A stretch of DNA of 64,000 bases, from contig JAXGGA010002028.1 of the NCBI GenBank assembly GCA_038373865.1, forward strand, positions 62,001 through 126,000, written 5' to 3'. Below, piece after piece: positions 11,751 to 24,169 of this stretch (positions are counted from its first letter, which is position 1; each line of letters starts with the position of its first letter). The position numbers were made by a program, and so were the translations under genes. Origin of the DNA: Uloborus plumipes (Eukaryota; Arthropoda; Arachnida; Araneae; Uloboridae). A model generated the notes under the pieces. That model did not search any database. It was given only the letters and a program-made list of their open reading frames with translations, and had not been told where the DNA came from.

Positions 11751-11921
11751 CAGGGACGTCATTTCAAGTTTTTCCAGGGGGGGGGGGGCAAAGGGTAAAA
11801 ACACAATACAATTTCACCAGAAAATAACGAAAACCACGCCCACTTATATACAAATACATTGATTTCTCAAAGTCAGGGGGGAGGCAATTACCCCCCTGCC
11901 CCCCCCCAAATGACAGGCCTG
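11751..11921. mobile_element. hAT MITE, 171 bp, nested in a larger hAT
   Basis: It begins CAGGGACGTCATTT and ends AAATGACAGGCCTG, with perfect 8 bp duplications CACCAATA at 11743-11750 and 11922-11929. G-rich and C-rich runs face each other inside, giving a foldable unit. A second copy at 39162-39868 carries a pogo-like insertion. Confidence 0.9.
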
Positions 11922-12483
11922 CACCAATACCGAATTTTGTCTATTCTGATGGTTTCTTTATCTTAGTGACAGAGTTAACTTCTTCAAACAATTCCTCACC
12001 TGGCGCTGAAAGTATTTAGCCGTAAATCCAAAAATTTTTCTACAACATCGAAAATTTCATTCGTGTTACGCACAAATATCGCTCATGAGCTAGAAAAGTG
12101 ACACAAAACTTTAAAATAACGTACTGACAAGTAATTCAAAACCTAAATTTAATGCTCTTTCTTGCCACAAACCTCACACAAAGCTAGCTCACATAATTGG
12201 TGCATGGTGGTACAAACACGATACAATCAGTACTGAAACATGTTTTAAATTTAATGATTTAGCGGAAATTTTCTCAAGCATTAAGTATGCATTATTAATT
12301 TAATTAACAAAAAATAACCAGCAAATATAACTTTGTTGTTTTTTTTTTCTTGTTTGCCCGTATTGTAATAGTTGAGATTTTTGCATAAATTTTGAATGTT
12401 CAAAACTAACGATAAGTACAATTGTGCTGGCAATGGATATGTCAGCCTCCTGAAACATGTTAGATCATGGCTCTATTTTCTGG

Positions 12484-12486
<3 letters not shown>

Positions 12487-12515
<29 letters not shown>

Positions 12516-12520
12516 AAAGA
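12487..12520. repeat. (AAAT)n microsatellite
   Basis: About eight AAAT repeats in a row lie inside the hAT element. Confidence 0.9.
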
Positions 12521-12779
12521 GTCTTAGTTTTTGGAATTATGTTCTCGATTTTTAAAACTTTTCTACAAGTCTTCGCGTGCCACTCCTGCTGCTCTGCCGT
12601 GCCACACTGTGGCACGCGTGCCGCGGGTTGGCCACCACTGCTTTACACCCTTGTGCAAATTAATTGAAACAAACTCGAAAAATTGGGAAAACTAAGAAGA
12701 AATACTATTTTATCTGAATTTATGTAAAGTGAAGAGATTTTATAACATAATAGGATCTCAACAATTTATTAACATTTGG

Positions 12780-13600
12780 ACACGATTTGGCATGGAATTC
12801 ACAAAATTTTTCACCCATTTGTAATATTTGTGTCCTTGTACCAGACATGAATTAGCGCAGTGATTAGCTTCTCCATAGTTGAACAGCCCTTATGCAATAG
12901 GCAATTCTTGCATATAGCCCAAAGATTCTCGACTGGATGGATTTCAGGAGAGTTCCCAAGTCCTCCATTGTCTCCATTTGGTTCTCATACATGAATTTCC
13001 TGGTAATTTCGGGCGTATAGCAAAGGGCTAAATCCAGCTAGAAAATCTCCATTCCGTCTGCACATCTTTTCTTCAATACTGGTAAAGTATTTTTTCCGAA
13101 ATTTTAATAGATTGCTCAGAACGCATACCATCAGCAGGTTGCAAAGAACCAACCCCATTTTAACCGAAACAATCCCCAAACATCTTTTTTTAAGGGTGTA
13201 AACAAATCGGTTCATGATGCAGTCCCGAATTTTTTTAAATAGAGGTCCCTGTTCGTTAGCCTTTTACAGTAAAATGAATTATGGCACAAAATAGTTCTTT
13301 CCTTTCATTTTAACAACTCAAATTTTGCCTTTTACTACTCACAAGTAGCGCGTTTTCTTCAATAGTTTGGTCAGAAGCTGTTTCTTCATAGGCCGATAGG
13401 CTAGCCGACCGGCTACAATAAGGTGCTTCCAAACAGTAAATGAGCTCATATTTATTCTATACCTTTTCAAATCTCTATTAAGCTCTGCACAAGTCTTTTT
13501 ACTTTGCATAGGTAGGTTCTTGGTGTTTTCAATTTTCGAGAACATTTCTCTCTCCTCTTGGGCGATATGGATCCTGCTTCTCTATTTTGTTTCATAACAC
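12780..13600 (-). pseudogene. Decayed Tc1/mariner transposase
   Basis: Minus-strand fragments align in the expected order. An N-terminal DNA-binding-domain end reads SSFTVWKHLIVAGR and continues with a KKQLLTKLLKKTR stretch (around 13330-13450). A C-terminal block reads GNSPEIHPVENLWA (around 12905-12960), equivalent to the SPDLNPIENLW box that carries the catalytic glutamate. Between them are several stops and frame changes, and the second catalytic aspartate box is unrecognisable. It lies within matched terminal inverted repeats and is clearly non-functional and older than the hAT that interrupts the left end. Confidence 0.7.
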
Positions 13601-14065
13601 GGCTCACATTTGCAATACGAACGTCAACTATCTTCGAAATATCTCCACAAGTCTTTGGCGTATGTCTGGAAAGAGTATTCGTTTACGATTTCGAGATGTC
13701 ACATTTATCGCTGACAAGAAATCTCAACTTACGTGATCATAGATGCAGTTTTAATCTACGGAAGTTCCTGCACATGCACATGTTCCCCTAGAACCCCCCT
13801 GATTAGTGAAAATTGATAATTGGAGAAGGATTTATTCATCTCATCCATATTTTTAGTTCTTTTAGTATGATTGGTGAAAAATACTAGGATTAATTTCAAA
13901 ATTAAAGAAAAAAATGCTTTCTTTCAATTAATTTGCACAAGGTTGTAGTTGTGATGATATGTACTGCAATAGTCACCATTTTGATTTTTTCCTCCTTCTC
14001 ATTTGGCGACTGAAAATCTGGTCTTTACTTGCTAAGGTTTAAGTGTTACTCACATTTCATTTTAA

Positions 14066-14578
14066 CCCATTAATGCCTAGCGTCCCTCTTTAGGGGCGGT
14101 TCAAAAAAGTGTCTGAATTTCCCAAAAATGAACATTTCAACCAAATAATAGTGCTCAATTAGTAAATCGGTATTGTTTCAATTCGTTAAAAACAGATTCC
14201 AGCACATAACCATTGTAAAGTGTGTTCTGTAGCAGTTTTAATATGATCTTTATCAAAAATGACATCGTTCACAATCTCAAGAAAAAAAGCCAAGTATTCA
14301 AAGTTATTCCCAGCTTCTCAGTTTATGTTAATTGCGGATTTTATTTCTTCTTATAAAATGTCTTTTTAAACATTATATCGTAAGCAGAAAAAAAATTTAG
14401 TAAAAAAAGTATGTACCCTCTGGGGTCTATCGTAACTTTTGAGGGACGATTTTTCTTTCCTTAATAAAAAAACTTATTTTTGACATGATCTTTTTTAAAT
14501 TATTTTTCCTGTCCATTAGACACTATTTGTAACCAGTATACAAAATATCTTCCAAAAAAAAAGTCAGCCATTAATGGG
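14066..14578. mobile_element. piggyBac-like MITE, copy 1 (TTAA flanks)
   Basis: The element runs CCCATTAATGCC...GCCATTAATGGG between TTAA at 14062-14065 and TTAA at 14579-14582. A second copy of nearly the same length lies at 18620-19132. The TTAA target and CCC/GGG tips fit piggyBac. There is no coding capacity. Confidence 0.85.
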
Positions 14579-14582
14579 TTAA

Positions 14583-16315
14583 CTTGAAATAGGATTTTAC
14601 GCGATTTATCTTTCACTGCTATACATTTCTATTGGTTACGGGCACAAAATGGAATTCAGTGACAGCATATCCATAGAAACTATTCTTCTAGCACCTCGTA
14701 AAATACTATCCTACACACGCACGTTATACTCGTATGTTTTGAAAATTATCTCGTATACTGAGATAATACGCTTTTAAACATTGCAGCCAGCTAAATCAAC
14801 TCAAAACTTCAGGGAAAATTTAACAAACTAATTTCGGAAAAGTAAAGACTGGCACATTCTCATTCAATTTACCTTTTTAAAACATGTTCTGTACTGTTAA
14901 AATGTTCACAGACTATTGAATTTGAATGGAAGTCGAGCACATAATTCAATGCATTTCAAACTCAATATAAAATAAAACTTTAGAATCAACGAGTGAATTT
15001 TAATCTTAAAGAATTCGCAGCGCAATAACTGGAGCAATGGCTGAAAAATTAAGTTAAATTAATTGTATTTTATTAAATTACGTGAAAAAGACGCCGAGTC
15101 TGTTTTGCATTGCACTCCATTGAATAACATTTTTTGATCAATAAATCTTAAAACAGCTAATTTCATTAAAAAGAAAAGAAGTCGAAGAATATTTGTTATT
15201 TTTATGCTTCAGATATTGAAATCAAATAGGACAAAACGGTATATTAAATTAGGGCTGACATTCACACACAATTTGAAATACAGCGGGATAATGAATCTTT
15301 TGTTGAAGACACGAAGTTGCATCTTTTAACTTATTCAAGTGGAAATTCAGTGTGATTAAATCTATTCATTTAATTGTTTACAATGTTCTAATTCAGTTCA
15401 GAAAGTGCCAAAAAATAAACAAAAAAATATTTTCAGTGCTTATTCTTTTTTACTCTGTCTTAGCGGTTTTTTTTTAATATAAGAGAATTTTTCAAGCTTA
15501 TCGTCACACTCAGTTTAATGTTTCAATTTGTTGTAAAATTTTAGAATGAGCCTAATGTAAATTTGATTTTTTTACTTCCATTAAAAGTAAGAAAGGTGAT
15601 CAAGTAAGCATCAGTAAAAGGAAGCTTAATGTCTCAACTAACAAATAATAAATCAATAAAACAAAAAAAGTAAATAAATGCAAATAAAATTATTTGGTGA
15701 ATAAATATAAAAAAGTGAGTTATAAAAACAACACTGAAGACAAAAGTTCAAAAAGAGAAAGCATTTGGTATTTTAAATAATTTCATGTTTAAATTTAACT
15801 CTGCATTTTGCTTTTAATTAAACGTAATTGAATCTACACAGACGAGATTTTATAAATCAATAAAAGCAAATATTCAACTATGTTCCACGAATTTGATTTG
15901 ATTCAAATTGTGTCAGAAGCATAGCGGATCATATCATTGTTCAGCGGTAATAAATGTTTAAATTAATCAGGAGGACTTTACATACTTCAACAAGTAAATT
16001 AATTGTACGTGTCAGATTGCATAATTTAAACTTTCACATGTCACTTTCATTTTACTCTGTTATAAGTTGATGAAGTATGAAATAGTTCTGCCTTTTAACT
16101 TTTCTCTGTTCACGTTTTATGTTTAGCAAATGGTGGTTATTTTACCAAGTAAATAATTTTTGGATGTATTTTGTACCATAAAGTTTACTTATCATTTTAT
16201 AACTATTTATGTACTACATAATGGAATTTGTATAATAAATGTATTGTAATCCAATGTCTATTTGTAGTTCACTAGGTGAATTTCAAATTAATTGAAATCG
16301 AATTTCGCAACAAAG
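14583..16315. other. AT-rich DNA, nothing recognisable
   Basis: No repeat ends, coding pattern or RNA gene are apparent in this long AT-rich stretch. Confidence 0.6.
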
Positions 16316-17275
16316 TGATTAAGAAAAGCAACTAATGAGGGCCTAGTAGTCACTAAAAATGGTTCGTTTTTGTTTTCTAGAAACTGTATTTTCATTTGTG
16401 ACAGCGTTTTTCTACCTTTTGACCATGAATTGGTGAACATTTGAGTAAATGCTACGAACTGGTGATTTTCAACCCCCCCCCCCTCAAAAAAATCTTTTTA
16501 ATATTAAAGAAACTTGCACAGAAGAAAATTGATGCATTCTTTACTGTGATTTACTTACAATAAAACTTAAAGTATAAGGAGTAGCATTTTTAACATTGGT
16601 GTCACAGACGGGACGATGATTTGTGGTGTCACTACTCCTTCCGCCAATAATAATTTAATAATAATAAATGCATAAAAACATTAATAATATAATAGTTTGA
16701 ATTTATACATTTTGATTTCAAACTAGAGTGTAGTGAAAAAAAAATGCTTAAGAAAAATAACTCATGCCTAGTAGTCTCTAGAAATGGTTTGTTTTTGTTT
16801 TCTGGAAAAATAATATTGCTTCTTCATTTGTTTTCTATCCAGAGTTTCCATGTTATCTTTGTTGCATTTGTATTGTTTTCTCTTATTTTTCTAATTTAAA
16901 CATGTCATGTTCCAAAAACTTTCGTAGTCCCTATTTATTATGAGTTTTTATGAGTATTAAGTTTCATGTCACACCTTCTTGCAACTTTATCTACACGATG
17001 CAATGATTCCCATTGATACATTTTTATGCTTAATATGCCATGTTTCATTTTAGCGAACTTTTATGTACATAATGTGACAGGCGTTTCTTAACCACGAACG
17101 ATTAAAAATTTGAATAAATATCACGAACTGAAGACTCCCCCCCCCCCCCCATAAAACGCTCTTTTCGATATTAAAGAATTTTTACAAAAAGTCAGTTGAG
17201 GTATTTTGTATGGTAATAAGACTTTTACCCATAGTCAGTGGAATTTGTAGCACGTGTACCACCCACGGCAATAAT
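16316..17275 (+). repeat. Diverged tandem duplication (two units)
   Basis: Unit 1 (about 16316-16660) and unit 2 (about 16735-17275) share ordered blocks: GCCTAGTAGTC, then GGTT(C/T)GTTTTTGTTTTCT, then a C-tract preceded by ACGAACTG, then TATTAAAGAA, then CCAATAATAA- or GCAATAATTT-like text. Unit 2 is expanded in the middle. No function is visible. Confidence 0.6.
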
Positions 17276-17286
17276 TTGCGAATATG

Positions 17287-17541
17287 TAATTGAAGGGGCG
17301 AGTGGATAAAGGTGATATGTGACAATTTTTGGAAAACTAACTTTTTACCATGGATGAAGGTGAAAAGGTAATATACTTTTTTGGAAGCTTCTTCTAAAAA
17401 TCACATATCCCCTTTATTCACTTGCCCCTTCAATTGTGTTTGTGAGATAACACAATTGAACACACACTCATTTGAATTTGTATAAATCGGCGAAATTCAA
17501 ATGTCACATATCTCCTTTATCCACTTGCCCCTTTAATTATT
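17287..17541. mobile_element. MITE, GAAGGGGCAAGTGGATAAAGG family, with duplicated right end
   Basis: The left end TAATTGAAGGGGCGAGTGG is matched by inverted ends at about 17391-17436 and again at 17497-17541 (CCACTTGCCCCTTTAATTA), so a second, partial right end follows the first. Another copy lies at 47521-47680. TA flanks suggest a Tc1/mariner-type origin, but no transposase links it. Confidence 0.65.
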
Positions 17542-18191
17542 GATAGTCTGCGCTCATGAAAAAGGTGAAAACAAAGAAAAGTTTAAAAGAATTGGCATCG
17601 CAATTGTAGCATTGCCGTTTTTATCTCCTACTTGGCGACTTTTCGCAGCAGTGACTTTATTAAGTTGGATATCATCTCATAGGCCAAGCATGCATTACAC
17701 TGATATTTGATACGTAGTGTGAAACAATCATAACAAAAATGAAAGAAAATTCCATTTCTTATTGAGCTTTAATACCTTCTTCATCCTATCTCCAACAACT
17801 CTTGACATTTGAGCGGTAGAATAGAGATGAATGCTCCTCGGTGAAAATGACGTAACTATTTGAATAATTCAGTAAAACATTGTCTAAGGGGGATGAATGA
17901 TGTTACAGATGATACTCTTGACCGGTAATAGTTGACGTGGAAGTTTGGTGATTTATCGGTTTCTAATGCTCCCGCGAAATTCATCTTAAGCGGCAATTAA
18001 TTCCCACATTTTAGAATTTGAAATATGCGAGGCATGTAAAACCTTTGCACAGTTAAATTACTTACATTACTATAAATGTAATTTTGAAGTAAAAAGGAAT
18101 AAAAATGTAGTCAAGGAAACTACTGCGTATTATAAGAATCGTACAAAAAGTCCAAATTTTCAGATTTCTAAGTAAAACAAAATATAGGAGT

Positions 18192-18392
18192 CTATACTAC
18201 AATGCAAACTTTCTTGGCAAAAATATCGTGACGTCAGCGTGACGTTTGCTTGACGTTAGCCTATGAAAAACGAGCTAGATAAAACGTCACAGCCTATTTG
18301 GCGAATTAGAGGAGATCACTGACTGCTTGTGAGCTCTTATTGGCTCCACCCGTAGTGACGTCACTGCCAAGTTAAGTTGCATTTTAGTATAG
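18192..18392. mobile_element. 201 bp MITE with two CRE-like palindromes
   Basis: The inverted ends run CTATACTA(C/A)AATGCAA and then CTTGGCA. The core contains GTGACGTCAGCG near one end and GTGACGTCACTG near the other, both with the 8 bp palindrome TGACGTCA or its GTGACGTCAC form. The core recurs in reverse orientation at 41306-41460. A CCAAT-like TTGGCTCC lies between the palindromes. Regulatory function is only a possibility. Confidence 0.65.
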
Positions 18393-18619
18393 TTTGATAT
18401 CAAATAATGGTGCCTACAAAAAATTTAAGTTCTACAACTGATGTCCCCCTTCTACTGCAATGGTGTTGGTAAGTACTAAGAGGCATAATTATGCCCCATC
18501 ATATTTTATCAATATACCAATACAAAAGTTAGGTTATGCGAAAAATAAAGCAGTGTAAATGTATACGGCAAAATCTAATCTCTGTTGTTGCAAAATAAGC
18601 CAATTTGACGTTACTTAAA

Positions 18620-19132
18620 CCCATTAATGCCTCGCGTCCCTTTTTAGGGACGGTCGAAAAAAAGCGTCTGAATTTCCCCAAAATAAACATTTCAACCAAA
18701 TAATAATGTTCAATGAGTACCTTGGTATTGTTTCAATTCGTTATTAACAGATCGCAGCACATAACCATTGTAAAGTGCGTTCTGTAGCCGTTTTAATATG
18801 ATCTTTATCAAAAATGACATCGTTCACAATCTCAAGGAAAAAAGCTAAGTTTTCAAAGTTATTCCCAGCTTCCCAGTTTGTTAATTGCTGATTTTAGTTC
18901 TTCTTATAAAATGTCTTTTTAAATATTATATCGTAGGCAGAAAAAAATTTTAGTAAAAAAAGTATGTATCCTCTGGGGTCTATCGTAACTTTTAAGGGAC
19001 GACTTTTCTTTCCTGAATAAAAAAAATTATTTTTTGCATGATATTTTTTAAATTATTTTTCCTGTCCAATAAACAATGTTTGTAACCAGAATACAAAATA
19101 TCTTTGGAGTAAAAATGTCAAGCTTTAATGGG
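18620..19132. mobile_element. piggyBac-like MITE, copy 2
   Basis: It is homologous along its length to 14066-14578 (CCCATTAATGCCTCGCG at the left, TTTAATGGG at the right). TTAA follows at 19133-19136, and the left flank reads TTAAA (18615-18619), consistent with TTAA plus one extra base. It is a second insertion of the same non-autonomous family. Confidence 0.85.
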
Positions 19133-19139
19133 TTAAAGT

Positions 19140-20050
19140 GGTTTCAAAATAAGCAACGATTTGTGCCTTATTTTGAAATTTATTTAGATAAAACCTATTA
19201 TTATATAGTCATGATATTAATACAGTGACCTATTATTATCGATTTATTTGATTAAAATCTAAAATCGATTTGAGTACTTCACTATCCTGCGAGTTGCATA
19301 AAAATCGGTTAAAGTCGTTGATCTGATTTTCTACCTGAAATGTCAACCATACCCTTAATTTTATTGTTAGTAAAAAAAGAACAGCAGTTTTATGATAAAT
19401 ATTGTGACAGCTATACTTTTCATTTAACTAAAAATTAACTTTTTCAAAAATTATTTCTACTCAAACAAGAGGATAATTTATGATCCATTTTTTTCCTCCA
19501 CATTTTATGATAACCAAGAATAAAAACATGTCATTTAAAATAGATGATTATCAAATAAAAAGCTTATTTCTTTTCATAGTTAAGTACTTTTTTTTCACAA
19601 TACACGCGTCTCATTTGATAGAGTGTATTTTGAAAATTGCTTTCAGCTAAAAGGGCTTATTTATCTTCATTAAAACTCAAGCACGTAACTCTACATTTTC
19701 CAAAATAGATAAACGCAAAAAATGACAGAGTGCTGATAATTTTCTACGTCTTAATCCTCAGTCCGAAAATTGAGTCATTATTCATTTTAATTAGTATTTT
19801 TTACATGTTTTTTAATGCTGTTTACGCTAGTTTTCAATGCGTTTTTTTTCTGATGAGGAGAGGCTGTATTTTGTAGCTGGTATTAGTAGGAAACAAATAA
19901 AAGTAGTTAATCTATTAATAAAATTATGTGATGTAACTTCTGTTGAATCAAATATACATGTTTTAGAAATACCACCAACAGTTGACGGCCGCACCAGTAG
20001 TTGATACTCCGTTCTAGTACTTGGCACTTATAAAAGAAAAATAAATAAAC
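19140..20050. other. AT-rich DNA, nothing recognisable
   Basis: No matched repeat ends or coding signature were found. Confidence 0.55.
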
Positions 20051-20052
20051 AA

Positions 20053-20430
20053 GAAAAATTATAAAACTGCACAAAAATTGCAAAATTCTAAAATCGTGTA
20101 TAAACTTGCAATGATTAGCTTTGAGCAAATTTTAGCTGATTTTTTGGCACCAGTGGTCCTTTAGCTAGTTTATTTTCCTTTATAAGTGTCAATTACTAGT
20201 GGTATGTCAATGACAAGTGTAGGTGTCGAATACAGGCAGTTTTACTTGACTTCAATGTCGTGTTTTTAAACTAATAGTTTACACTCTTACTAGTAGTAGA
20301 ATTTTCAAGGAAAAATGAGTTAACAATAGAAATTATAAAACTGCACAAAAACTACAAAATTATAATGTGGTGTTTGAATTTACAGTGTGACTACCTTTCA
20401 ACTAATTCTTTGGAGACCTTTAGGTGCCTG
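20053..20430 (+). repeat. Diverged local duplication
   Basis: The block ATTATAAAACTGCACAAAAA and its downstream sequence occurs near 20056 and again near 20333, about 280 bp apart, with considerable divergence. No ends or target duplication are visible. Confidence 0.5.
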
Positions 20431-20789
20431 TGTGGACCCCTTCATAACTACTGATTGTTTAAGTTAATAAATGTTATTGTAATTCTTATTACCTCTCATT
20501 GAGAACCTAAAATCCTTCTTAGAAATGTAAATCAGTCTTTTTAAACAGACAGTATTAGGTACAATCCTGACACGATGATAAACATGTATAGCAAAACGTC
20601 GAAAATCCGAACAAAATGGGACAATATGTCGCTAGAATTTTAAAATTGTTCAAATTTTCAAAAAAAAATAAAAAAAAAAAACATCCACGTAAATACCTTG
20701 CAGGAAAAGAGTATGTCATTTAATCATATAAAGTGGTTACCCAATATGTATGAACATAACATACAATACAGTACATAACGCTACAAAAT

Positions 20790-20960
20790 GTCGGGGAATA
20801 TGAGGCAAAGAAAAATATAGCGGGGAAAGTGAAATGGTAAAATATTTTTAGTTTGCAGCGTCGTCCATCTAGCAATATTTTAACTACTAGTTCCTAAACA
20901 TAGTTGATTCCAGTCAAAAAATAAATAGTTCTCAACTAAATAAATTAACTAATAACTCTC
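20790..20960 (+). repeat. Internally deleted relative of the element at 31150-32293
   Basis: GGGGAATATGAGGCAAAG at the left resembles the end of the 31150 element. The stretch from GAAATGGTAAAATATTT to TTCCTAAACATA is the reverse complement of about 32165-32260, with clear homology. Confidence 0.6.
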
Positions 20961-22083
20961 AATTAAATATTAAGAGAGACCGACTGATGTCCAATGCAGT
21001 ACTGATTTAGTTCATATTAAGCTTGTTTTGAACTTAAATGTTCAATGCAGAAAAAAAGAAATATTTATAGTACTCTATGTGCTTTATAAGAAACTATAAC
21101 ACTATAATAAACAAACGGACGGATGGAACAAGTCCGCCTGGGGGGACATAGAATTTAAACGGTGATGTGAATGTTTAAAAGATAAAATAAAAAGGTAAAA
21201 CTAAACAAACATAAAGTCAAACGATCTAGAAAGACATTGAAAGCAATCTGAAAAGTGCACTTATTCACAGTTCAACCTCATTTTCAAAAAAGCGTAGAGA
21301 CTCAAAGGTAAAGAACACCGCTGTTCTAACTCGCGAAAAATCCTCTGGTAAGTTGAACTCTAGCGTTGAGTACTTTCATGATGCTTACATACATCGTAAT
21401 AACTTATTCTAGGTTCTATATCCGATCACGTTTGCAGAAGGGAATTGAAAATTGGTCAGTAAAGATTATTTCATCTGAATAGCTGAGGAAAAGAAAATCA
21501 ATCATTTGCTTCGAATTCTGCAAACTAGTATTAGCCAAAGACCCCATGAACGGGAGACCTTCCTAGTTTTATTAACTCATTTGTGCCCGAGTTTTTTTTT
21601 TCAATTTTATCTGCTTAAAACTCTTACTTGGGATGTTTTACACACATTTTAGGCTGAAAATAGTTCGCCGTTGCCATATTTATTAAGTTATTTAACGTCC
21701 TGTTTGTGGGATTTTTTGCAGATATGTGAGCAAAATACGTCCTTACTTGACTTGACTTTTGCAAAGTAACATTACAGAAGGCATCTGTGATCAATTTTAA
21801 GCAAATAATTTTAAAATAGTGTAATTTTATGAAAAATAAGTTCGCAAAAAAAAAAAAAAAAAAAAAATACTTCCTATGACTACCCATGCTGGATCGTTGC
21901 TTGACTGATTTGTCTGAAAATAGCTGTCAATAATTAAACTCTGATGTCCAAATAGTGGCTCCAACTGGTTTTCTCAAGAAGGACTATTTAACTTGTGAAA
22001 AACAGCTTTAGTAAAAGAATATACCCATTACAGGTTTTTGTATGCACTAACTAATAAGCGTCCCGTTTTTAGGCATGGGTTAA
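20961..22083. other. AT-rich DNA, nothing recognisable
   Basis: There is an A-tract at 21846-21866 and no classifiable feature. Confidence 0.55.
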
Positions 22084-23376
22084 AGCTGAAAGTTTTTCTG
22101 CGCATGACCTCAGCACAGGTAAGAATGATCAGCGAGTATGAAGTTTGGACTGTGGTTACTTGGGTAGGTGCCAAGTATTAGTAAAGGTGTACAAAATAAT
22201 ACCTCAAATTCGTTAAATTAAAAAGCTCAATTTTTTTATATTTTCTTCGGAATAACATTAGAAACCACGTCCTTCATTGCTGGACAACTAGTAAGGTTTC
22301 AACCAACTGCCAGACACTCCTAAACATAGATAAACTGCAACTATACTTTCGTTAAAGCATGAAAGCTGAATTTTATATATGTTACTAAGGGACACGTAAA
22401 ACCATGATACCTCAACAGTAGGGTGAGTCGAAAAAATCGATTTTTTTATTTCGAAATCGCATTACCTCTCAAAAGTTGTGGTTTAGTATCCACAACTTGG
22501 GAAAAATAAGAAAAAAATTCTAAGTTGACGTCTTCGGTTCGCGCATGAGGCTCAAAGTTGGAAAAAATATGTCAAAAATGGAAATTTTCAAAAGGAAAAA
22601 AGAAAAAAAAAATTGTAACTTTTTATAATGCAACTGCCATAAGCTGTAAATATTTTGTGCATTTTTAATCTAAAAAAATATTTTATAGCTTTTACATACA
22701 ATCAGTAATTTGCACATCAGCCTTAAATTGGGCTAAAATCGCCTACAATGTCAAATTTCGAAAATATCGAATTTTTTTATTTCGAAATCGCATTACCTCT
22801 CAAAAATTGTGGTTTGGTATCCAAAATTTGGGAAAAATAATAAAAAAAAATCTAAGTTGACTCCTTCGGTTCGCGCATGAGGCTCAAAGTTGGGAAATAT
22901 ATGCTAAAAATGGAAATTTTCAAAAAATAATTTGAAAAAAAAAAAGTAATTGTTTTCTATCGAATCTGATTTAAATTGTTAGTAGATAACATAATTTGAA
23001 CCGAAAAAATACATGTAACTTTTAGAAGATACATTCTGTTTGTGCATAAGGCTAAAAATATGAAAAAAAAAAAAGTCAAAAACTGAACTAGAACGCACTA
23101 CGTCGGCACTGTGCCGGTATATTTTTATTCTACAGCCGACTTGTCTAGGCATTACACATATTCTAGGAGACAGTTCGAAGTCCCTGCAGTCTGCACTCCC
23201 TTTGGTTGTCACTTAGTCAGTTAGACCCGCCAAACAAACAGTATCTTTAATTAGCAAATGAAAGTGGATCAAAAAGTACAGCGTGTTTTGCTTTGGGTGA
23301 GTTTTTTTGTAACTTTATAGCATATTTTTATGCTCAAGTTTTGTTATACTGTTCTCCGTTCTCCGACTAACAAATA

Positions 23377-23556
23377 ATGGAACCCAGGAAAACTTCTAAA
23401 CGTTTAATTGTTTGTCCGTTTTTTGGTGCACCGAAATGGTTAAATCAAAGTGTTTTACCCACATGTGCAGATGTGTTGTTAACTTGTTTTGAAGAAAAAT
23501 CGCAATCTGTAAAAGGCGAACCTTTTTCAAGGATTTCAGATTGCATATCTGCTTAA
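23377..23556 (+). pseudogene. Coding relic, left arm of element B
   Basis: The frame opens MEPRKTSKRLIVCPFFGAPK and stops after SRISDCISA. It is the inverted counterpart of 23816-24070 and of 2937-3191, but ends early because the arm sequence changes after GATTGCAT. Confidence 0.45.
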
Positions 23557-23815
23557 ATAGAAGAAATTTACTACAAAGCTTCTATACCAATGTACAGTGG
23601 TAATACCAATGTGCGTTCTATACCAATGTACAGATGTATAGTGTACATCTACAAGAGATTGGCTTTTTAGCACAAGAACACGAAAAATTCATTGCACACT
23701 TGAAAGAAGCAACGTCAAAAAGTTTAGACTTCGCTTGATTAACAAAATGATTGAGTTTTGTCTTGAAGTTCAATTTATCTTTATCACGACTAAATGACTT
23801 TCTCAAAGCGTAGTA

Positions 23816-24070
23816 TTATGGTAATCCTTTATCAATTTCACAATACGTACATGACTGACCGTTGGTATAGAAGCTTTGCAGTAAATTTCTTCTATGAGCT
23901 ATGCAATCTGAAATCCTTGAAAAAGGTTCGCCTTTTACAGATTGCGATTTTTCTTCAAAGCAAGCTAACAAAACATCTGCACATGTGGTTAAAACACTTT
24001 GACTTAACCCTTTCGGTACACCAAAAAATGGACAAATAATTAAACGTTTAGAAGTTTTCGGGGGTTCCAT
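23816..24070 (-). pseudogene. Coding relic, right arm of element B
   Basis: An 84-codon frame opens MEPPKTSKRLIICPFFGVPK and is collinear with the relic in element A. Differences between copies are mainly conservative at the protein level. The product is unknown. Confidence 0.45.
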
Positions 24071-24169
24071 TATTTATTATTTGGAGAACGGAGAACAGTA
24101 TAACAAAACTTGAGCATAAAAATATACTATAAAGTTACAAAAAAAACTCACCCAAAGCAAAACTAGCTG

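Larger units (their letters stand above)
10421..12640. mobile_element. hAT element, non-autonomous, 2.2 kb
   Basis: The ends are CAGGGGTGGCCAACC and GGTTGGCCACCACTG, a common hAT terminal motif. Perfect 8 bp duplications, CTTTACAC, sit at 10413-10420 and 12641-12648. Subterminal GTGCCAC/GTGGCAC motifs repeat near both ends. No transposase frame was found. The insertion hit the third base inside the older Tc1/mariner element, and the body contains a younger hAT MITE at 11751-11921. Confidence 0.9.
10418..13945 (-). mobile_element. Old Tc1/mariner element interrupted by a hAT
   Basis: The terminal inverted repeats are CACCCTTGTGCAAATTAATT on the left (CAC at 10418-10420, continuing after the hAT at 12646) and the complement ending CACAAGGTTG at 13945. 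TA flanks are at 10416-10417 and 13946-13947. Removing the hAT and its duplicated target leaves about 1.3 kb, the normal size for Tc1. A decayed transposase lies inside on the minus strand. Confidence 0.75.
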
